Of a stretch of DNA of 64,000 nt, positions 59,058 through 64,000 are shown one piece after another. A program made the translations under genes and the position numbers. The notes below the pieces were generated by a model that had not been told where the DNA came from, did no database searches, and saw nothing but the letters and a program-made list of their open reading frames with translations. Source of the DNA: DASUAS01 sp963720765. Lineage in GTDB: Bacteria; Actinomycetota; Acidimicrobiia; IMCC26256; DASPTH01. Position 1 is the first letter of the stretch; the number at the start of each line of letters is the position of its first letter. Location of the stretch: assembly GCA_963720765.1 (NCBI GenBank), contig CAVRGS010000002.1, forward strand, positions 930,001-994,000, written 5' to 3'.

Positions 59058-61130
59058 TCAGTGCGCAGCACCGACTCGTGTCCAGAGTCGCAGTGCGCGG
59101 CACGCTTCCACGAAGCCCGCGGCATCCCGCGCCCGTTCGATCGCAAGGCAGCCGTCATCGAGCTCGCGGATGCCCGCGCGATCCAGCAGCGGGAGTGAGC
59201 CCGTCGTGTACCCGATGAACTTGCAGTGCGCGTGCGCATGGGCGACGAAGTCGCGCGCCTCGGGACGTGCGGCCAGCATCTCACCGCCCGCGTCGTCGAC
59301 GACGACGACCACGGCGTCGTACAACACCGACGGACCGCCACCGAGCTTCTCGTCGGCGGTGATGACGCTGCCGTCCGACAACGTGACCGATCCGACCGTC
59401 GGCGCGATCAATTCGACGAGCGCGCCCTCCGCGGTCGCCGCACGCTGCATCGCCCGCAGCAGGGTGTGATCGGCGCCGTCAGCGGTGAGGACCCCGATCT
59501 TGCGTCCGGCGAAGGAGTCGGGCCCGTTGGCCAGGATGCTCAGCGCATCGGATGGTGGGAGGTCGGCGATGGGCGCACGCGCCGCCTTGGCGCGGTTCGG
59601 CACCGTCGCCAGGCCGAGCTCCTCCGCGACCGTGGCTGCGAGCGGCTCGTCGACGTTGCGGAGGTTGGCGACCATGCGCTCGCGGATGTCGACCCGTTCG
59701 ACCTTGCTGAGCTCGAACACGAACGCGCTCGCGATGTGGCGCTGTTCGATCTCCGACTGGCTGACGTAGAACTGCCGTGCCTGGCTGTAGTGGTCGGCGA
59801 ACTTCTCTGGGCGCACTCGGCGCTTCTCGCCGCCGACCGGTTCGGGGAACGACGTGAACCCGAGCTCGGGCGATTCGCGGGGACCGGGTTCGGCATCGAA
59901 CCCGGCCGACCACGAGTTCGGCTCGTAGTTCACGCGGCCGACCGGGTTCTCGGTCGCCATGTGGCCGTCCTGCTGGAAGTGGCCGAACGGACACCGGGGC
60001 GCGTTCACGGGGATGTTCGTGAAGTTCGGGCTGCCGAGCCGCTTGAGCTGCGTGTCGAGGTAGGAGAAGTTGCGGCCCTGCAGCAGCGGGTCGTTGGTGA
60101 AGTCGATGCCGGGCACGATGTTCTGGGTGCAGAACGCCACCTGCTCGGTCTCGGCGAAGAAGTTGTCGACGACCTCGTCGAGGACGAGGCGTCCGATCGG
60201 CTGTACGGGAACCAGTTCCTCGGGGACGAGCTTGGTCGCGTCGAGGACGTCGAACGGGAACTCGTCGGCGAACGCATCGTCGAACAGCTGGACGCCGAGC
60301 TCCCACGACGGCGGCTCACCCTTGGTGATCGCGTCCCACAGGTCGCGGCGGTGGAAGTCGGGGTCGGCCCCGTTGATCTTGAGCGCCTCGTCCCACACGA
60401 CCGACTGCAGGCCGCCCGACGGCTTCCAGTGGAACTTCACGAACGTCGACTTCCCGGCCGCGTTCACGAACCGGAAGGTGTGGACCCCGAAGCCCTCCAT
60501 GAAGCGGAAGGAACGCGGGATGGCGCGGTCCGACATCACCCACATCAGCATGTGGGTCGACTCGGGGAGGAGCGACACGAAGTCCCAGAAATTGTCGTGC
60601 GCGGTCTGGGCCTGCGGGAAGCCGCGGTCGGGTTCCTGCTTGGCCGCGTGGATCAGGTCGGGGAATTTGATCGCGTCCTGGATGAAGAAGACGGGGATGT
60701 TGTTGCCGACGAGGTCCCAGTTGCCCTGCTGCGTGTAGAGCTTGACCGCGAACCCGCGCACGTCGCGCGCCAGGTCGGCGGAGCCCTTGTTGCCGGCGAC
60801 GGTGGAGAAGCGCACGAAGGCGGGGGTGCGTTCCCCGGCGCGCTGGAACAGATCGGCGCTGGTCACGCTCGCGAGGGAGTCGTAGTTCTCGAAGTAGCCC
60901 CGCGCGCCGAAGCCGCGGGCGTGCACGACGCGCTCGGGGATCCGCTCGTGGTCGAAGTGGAAGATCTTCTCGCGGAAGTGGAAGTCCTCGAGCGCGGCAG
61001 GACCGCGGTCCCCGACGCGCAGCGTGTTCTGGTCGTCGGCGACAGGAACGCCCTGCGCAGTGGTCAGGATGTCGTCGTCGGTCGCGATCTGGTGCGGTTC
61101 TCCACCGCGCGGTGTCCGGGCTGTGTCCAT
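59058..61130 (-). CDS. katE: Large-subunit catalase (HPII/KatE type) with DJ-1/PfpI-like C-terminal domain
   Basis: The product is 690 aa from ATG 61130 (MDTARTPRGGEPHQIATDDD). The distal heme His is in RIPERVVHARGFGARGYFE, the Asn in DLVGNNIPVFFIQDAIKFPD and the proximal Tyr in GRNFSYLDTQLKRLGSPNF. EKFADHYSQARQFYVSQSE closes the catalase domain. Residues ~545-690 form a class-I glutamine-amidotransferase/DJ-1-like domain (KIGVLTADGADHTLLRAM, VLYDAVVVVVDDAGG), normal for clade 2 catalases. It breaks down H2O2 in the cytoplasm. No regulator lies beside it. Confidence 0.96.
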   Translation of the reverse strand: MDTARTPRGGEPHQIATDDDILTTAQGVPVADDQNTLRVGDRGPAALEDFHFREKIFHFDHERIPERVVHARGFGARGYFENYDSLASVTSADLFQRAGERTPAFVRFSTVAGNKGSADLARDVRGFAVKLYTQQGNWDLVGNNIPVFFIQDAIKFPDLIHAAKQEPDRGFPQAQTAHDNFWDFVSLLPESTHMLMWVMSDRAIPRSFRFMEGFGVHTFRFVNAAGKSTFVKFHWKPSGGLQSVVWDEALKINGADPDFHRRDLWDAITKGEPPSWELGVQLFDDAFADEFPFDVLDATKLVPEELVPVQPIGRLVLDEVVDNFFAETEQVAFCTQNIVPGIDFTNDPLLQGRNFSYLDTQLKRLGSPNFTNIPVNAPRCPFGHFQQDGHMATENPVGRVNYEPNSWSAGFDAEPGPRESPELGFTSFPEPVGGEKRRVRPEKFADHYSQARQFYVSQSEIEQRHIASAFVFELSKVERVDIRERMVANLRNVDEPLAATVAEELGLATVPNRAKAARAPIADLPPSDALSILANGPDSFAGRKIGVLTADGADHTLLRAMQRAATAEGALVELIAPTVGSVTLSDGSVITADEKLGGGPSVLYDAVVVVVDDAGGEMLAARPEARDFVAHAHAHCKFIGYTTGSLPLLDRAGIRELDDGCLAIERARDAAGFVEACRALRLWTRVGAAH

Positions 61131-61198
61131 CGTCTGCCGCTACCCGCGCGGGTCCGCGCGCGAACGCGGGAAGAATCGCGCGCGCCGATCCGTGTGGG

Positions 61199-61675
61199 TC
61201 AGAGGCCGGTCCGGACCGTTCGTTCGAGGATGCCGAGGGTGGCGCGCAGCGCCGATTCGGGGACGATCGGGAAGCGCGACTTGATGTCGTCGCCCACGAG
61301 CGACCAGTCGTAGTACGCGGTGACGTCGGTGACGCCGTCGTCGCCCGGCTCGAGCCGGTACCCGTAGAAGTGGGCGATCCCGATGTCGGGACCGAGGTTC
61401 CACGCGATCTCCCGATCGCGCTCGAACGTGATGATGTGGACGGTCACGTCGTACTTGCCCAGTGGGAAGTCGTTGAGCGACTCGCGGTCCATGTGGATCA
61501 CGAACGTGTCGCCGACCTCTTCGGCGGGTTCGCCGGTGTGGTCCTGCAACATCCCCGAGGCATCGATGGCGACGTGACCTGCCGGGCTGCGGACGATGTC
61601 GAAGATGGCGCTCGCCGGCGCCGGGATCGGCCGGGTGACCTCGATGCGGTCGGTCAGGAAGACGGTGTCGGGCAC
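61199..61675 (-). CDS. SRPBCC (START-like) domain protein
   Basis: The product is 158 aa from GTG 61675 (VPDTVFLTDRIEVTRPIPAP), with GAGGAG upstream. It is a single helix-grip domain: IEVTRPIPAPASAIFDIVRSPAGH, a central sheet TVHIITFERDREIAWNLG, and the C-terminal helix ESALRATLGILERTVR. The aromatic cavity residues and GYRLEPGDDGVTDVTAYYDW suggest binding of a hydrophobic ligand. Function is unknown. It lies 68 bp upstream of katE on the same strand. Confidence 0.82.
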   Translation of the reverse strand: MPDTVFLTDRIEVTRPIPAPASAIFDIVRSPAGHVAIDASGMLQDHTGEPAEEVGDTFVIHMDRESLNDFPLGKYDVTVHIITFERDREIAWNLGPDIGIAHFYGYRLEPGDDGVTDVTAYYDWSLVGDDIKSRFPIVPESALRATLGILERTVRTGL

Positions 61676-61920
61676 GGGGACTCCTCGGTGGCTCCAGCTG
61701 CGAGCCCGAGCTTCGCGCACAGCTGCCAGGCGCGCCCACCGTGGGTGCCACGGGGAACCCCTCGGGCGGATCGCCGGTACCAGATCGACCGGGGACGTGC
61801 TTGAATCGCGAGGCGATGGGCACCGGCGACCGGGCGACGCGGCACGGTCCGCGAGGAGGCCGGTCATCGCCTGCCCGGGGCTCCGTCGTGTGGGGGCCGA
61901 ACGTCGAGAGGCTCTGAACG

Positions 61921-62364
61921 TTGGGTTCCAAGCAGCAGGCGAAGAAGAGCTCCAAGCACAAGGGCAAGAAGACCGGCGACAAGTCCGCTCGGCGACCGGC
62001 GAGGCTCGACGCCAAGGCGTCGGGCAAGATCGCAGCGCGCGCCGAGGTGGGTGTCGCCGAGCGATCGTCGGAGCCGCCCGCGGTCAGCGACGTCGACGTC
62101 CGCCTCCGCGAGCTGCAGCTGCGCCTTGCTCTCCTGCAGGACCAGTTCGTGGGCGTGGTCGAGGCGCTGGGTGAATCGACGGCGCGGCTCCAAGCAGCCG
62201 TCGGGCTGATCGCCGACCTCCCCACGCGCGACGCGGCGACCGACTCGGCACGCGAGCTCCGTCAGCGCCTCGAGCAGATGCTCGTGGCGCAACAGCGGAC
62301 CAACGAGCTTCTCGATCTCGCGCTGGGAGTCGCCGCCTCGGGCCTGCCGTCAACGACGCGCTGA
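61921..62364 (+). CDS. Small basic coiled-coil protein of unknown function
   Basis: The product is 147 aa starting at TTG 61921 (MGSKQQAKKSSKHKGKKTGD). The first 40 residues are very basic, suggesting nucleic acid binding. A long helix follows (DVRLRELQLRLALLQDQFVG, then REL-QRLEQMLVAQQRTNELL) with heptad spacing. No family is recognised. It is separated by 21 bp from the convergent glycosyltransferase gene. Confidence 0.5.
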   Translation: MGSKQQAKKSSKHKGKKTGDKSARRPARLDAKASGKIAARAEVGVAERSSEPPAVSDVDVRLRELQLRLALLQDQFVGVVEALGESTARLQAAVGLIADLPTRDAATDSARELRQRLEQMLVAQQRTNELLDLALGVAASGLPSTTR

Positions 62365-62385
62365 ATCAGCTGGCGTCCGGTTCGA

Positions 62386-64000
62386 TCAGCGCTTCCCGAG
62401 GTTCCGTGCGAACTCGCGTGCCAGCCTGGTCGACTTCTCGACGAAGGTCTCGGGGCGCGTCCGGCGTGTCCGGGCATCCGGCGCGTCGAATGATCGGCTC
62501 GCGGCTCGGGCGGGGGGGCCGGAACACGGTCGGTCGCAGGCGCCGGCCCCGACGCCGGCGCCGGCCGGCGCGTGGGCGTGGGCGTGTCGTCCACCGTGGG
62601 CGGAGCGAGATCGTCGGGTACCCAGCTGATCCTGTCGGGGCCGGCGTCGTCGGCCGTGGTCTCGTACGCGCGCAGTGCGTCTGCCGGATTGGCCGCGCGA
62701 GCCGGGGGGAGGGCGGACTGCCGTTTGAGCACCTCGACGATCACCCGGAGATCGTCCACGTTCGACTTGTAGGCCTCGCCGAGCGCCCTCGCCTCCAGCG
62801 CGCGTTCGCGCCAGACGATCGCCTGGCGCCGCCAGTGGTGGATCTGCTCCTGGGCGCGCTCCAGCTCTCCCTCGGGGCTGCGGACGACGTCGTCTTCTGC
62901 CGGGACCGCGGGGGGAGCGACGGTCGTGCGGGGCACTTCCTCCTCTGGCGTTGCGCGGGTGGCCTCCGCGACGGCAGCGGCGGGCAACGGCGTCGCGGTG
63001 CTCGTCGGTCTCTGGGACAGAGGCGGGCGGAGCTCCGTCTCCGACCACTGCGTGATCAGCCCGTCCTCGAGCTCGAAGAGGCTCCGCACCACGACTGCCA
63101 GCTCGTCGTCGCCGATGGTCCAGCGGTCGCGGCGCACGGTCACGACCGTCCGGTCGTCGATCACGTCGACGTCGTCGATCGTGGTGACCAGATCGTCGGC
63201 GGTCTGCGCCGCCCAGTACAGGTAGTCGGCGAGCGGGACGCCGTCGCCGGTGCCGTCGACCGCGGTTCCGAAGCGGTACGCGCTCGGCGTGCAGCTCGTC
63301 AGCGCGCGTTCGGGATCGCGGTGCGCCCATGCGTCGAGGAACGCGGCGACCGCACCGGCCGGTTCGAGGGCGATCTCCTCGGTGATCAGCGAGAGACGTT
63401 CGGGGTCGGCGGTCGGTGGGACGGCGGAGCCGCTCTCCCCGTCGCCGTTCATGGAAGGCTCGGACTCCGCGGCCGCCCGTCGCGACGCGGCCTGGTCGCG
63501 GACCTCCTCGATCGCCCTCGCCCATTGCGGCGCCAGCGAGGATCGCGCGTGGTCGGCGGAGAGCGGCGTGTGGACAGCGCCCGCGATCGTGGGCAGGTTC
63601 GCCGGCCAGAGCTCGGCCAGGTGGCTGATTCGCTGCGCGAGCTGCGCGGGATCGCCGGGCTCGAAGCCGAGCGCGAGCTCGTCCGCCTGGAGCAGGTGCA
63701 GCAATCGCTTGTTCGAAGTGAACACGGGACGCCCCGCGGCGAACGCCTCGAGCGAGGCGTGACGGAGGTCGCCGTCGACGCTGGCGTCGATCAGCGCGTG
63801 CGCGTCGGCGATCGCGGCAGGCACCTCCGCCGGTGGGATGGCGTCGTGGATCGTCACCACCGACGTCAGGGCGATGTCGCGGATCAACTCGCCGAGCGCG
63901 AGTCGGTAGCTGTGCTCCACGGCGCCCGTCGCCGGCCCGATGATGCGCAACCTCGCGTCGGTGCCGTTGCTGCGTGCCACGGCCACGGCTCGGATGGCGG
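62386..64000 (-). CDS. Composite protein: glycosyltransferase C-terminal domain - NTF2-like domain - coiled coil; partial, frameshift near 62500
   Basis: The frame is open at the window end, so the N-terminal glycosyltransferase half is missing. Visible parts: a GT4/GT1-like C-terminal Rossmann domain (ARLRIIGPATGAVEHSYRLA, HALIDASVDGDLRHASLEAF with the conserved E-x-F-A-A-G-R-P, residues ~1-185); an NTF2-like domain (AVAAFLDAWAHRDPERALTS ... ITQWSETELRPP); a Pro-rich segment; and a coiled coil (LERAQEQIHHWRRQAIVWRE). After a one-base shift near 62500 it ends RLAREFARNLGKR at 62386. A glycosyltransferase fused to an NTF2-like domain is unusual. Sugar and acceptor are unknown. Confidence 0.65.
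   Translation of the reverse strand, partial: RHPSRGRGTQQRHRREVAHHRAGDGRRGAQLPTRARRVDPRHRPDVGGDDPRRHPTGGGACRDRRRARADRRQRRRRPPSRLARGVRRGASRVHFEQAIAAPAPGGRARARLRARRSRAARAANQPPGRALAGEPAHDRGRCPHAALRRPRAILAGAAMGEGDRGGPRPGRVATGGRGVRAFHERRRGERLRRPTDRRPRTSLADHRGDRPRTGRCGRRVPRRMGAPRSRTRADELHAERVPLRNRGRRHRRRRPARRLPVLGGADRRRSGHHDRRRRRDRRPDGRDRAPRPLDHRRRRAGSRGAEPLRARGRADHAVVGDGAPPASVPETDEHRDAVARRCRRGGHPRNARGGSAPHDRRSPRGPGRRRRRPQPRGRAGARPGADPPLAAPGDRLARTRAGGEGARRGLQVERGRSPGDRRGAQTAVRPPPGSRGQSGRRTARVRDHGRRRRPRQDQLGTRRSRSAHGGRHAHAHAPAGAGVGAGACDRPCSGPPARAASRSFDAPDARTRRTRPETFVEKSTRLAREFARNLGKR

Noticed and set aside
1..64000. CRISPR arrays, rRNA or tRNA genes
   Set aside because: No regularly spaced repeats and no tRNA T-loop or rRNA signatures were seen on either strand; one GGTTCGAAGC-like string at about 33768 lies inside the recombinase gene.

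Overview
The window looks like a chromosomal segment of a high-GC actinobacterium, most likely class Acidimicrobiia. This rests on the GC-rich coding style, the many GTG starts, the GTGA/ATGA gene overlaps and the backbone order argS-lysA-hom-thrC-x-rho-rpmE-prfA-prmC ... rpiB-glyA-wecA-atp operon. That is the conserved actinobacterial order (compare the M. tuberculosis argS to atpC region). Class placement is inference; no rRNA or tRNA gene is visible.

Layout. (1) 1-9.7 kb: lipid/CoA genes on the minus strand (thiolase-like lipid-transfer protein with a two-domain DUF35 partner, acyl-CoA dehydrogenase), a sterol-desaturase-type hydroxylase, a RibD-C reductase, a minus-strand envelope glycosylation operon (GT2-GtrA fusion, GtrA, large GT39 membrane glycosyltransferase) and an AttH/CrtC-like protein. 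(2) 9.7-29.6 kb: two small genes of unknown function divergent from argS, then lysA, hom, thrC, an SDR, purU, a PQQ-type sugar dehydrogenase, an ApgM-type phosphoglycerate-mutase-like protein in the usual thrB slot, rho, rpmE, a YqhQ-type protein, a DUF1800/DUF1501 exported pair, prfA, prmC and an esterase. (3) 29.65-42.85 kb: an accessory island with an IS110 relic fused to a phosphotransferase, a MerR regulator, a toxin-antitoxin pair, a tyrosine recombinase, several small methyltransferases, a MarR regulator, a BNR protein interrupted by an IS5 element, and a DUF998 protein. It is followed by a DUF222/HNH gene of the 13E12 type. (4) 44.1-57.1 kb: DUF983, a RecB-like nuclease, rpiB-glyA, wecA and the complete ATP synthase operon. 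(5) 57.1-64 kb: a secreted TIM-barrel-like protein, a transglutaminase-like protein, a large-subunit catalase with a DJ-1 tail, an SRPBCC protein, a small basic coiled-coil protein and a composite glycosyltransferase cut by the window end.

Together the backbone encodes lysine/threonine synthesis, transcription and translation termination, one-carbon metabolism (purU, glyA), cell-wall lipid-carrier chemistry and oxidative phosphorylation. The homoserine kinase step appears to be filled by the ApgM-like protein rather than ThrB.

Sequence quality is uneven. Many genes between 0.8 and 9.2 kb, several between 28.4 and 41.8 kb, and the last gene carry single-base frameshifts while their protein sequence continues intact in another frame. 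The blocks 9.7-28.4 kb and 42.8-62.4 kb show none. These are best read as consensus errors, not biological decay, so frameshifted genes are annotated over their full span. The most interesting signals are a short linker repeat at two former stop/start overlaps (lysA-hom, atpD-atpC), an 86-bp insertion with a 20-bp duplication at hom-thrC, the IS110-leader/phosphotransferase fusion, a hairpin repeat dispersed through the island, and an ATP synthase b subunit with a predicted signal peptide and an exported two-cysteine extension.
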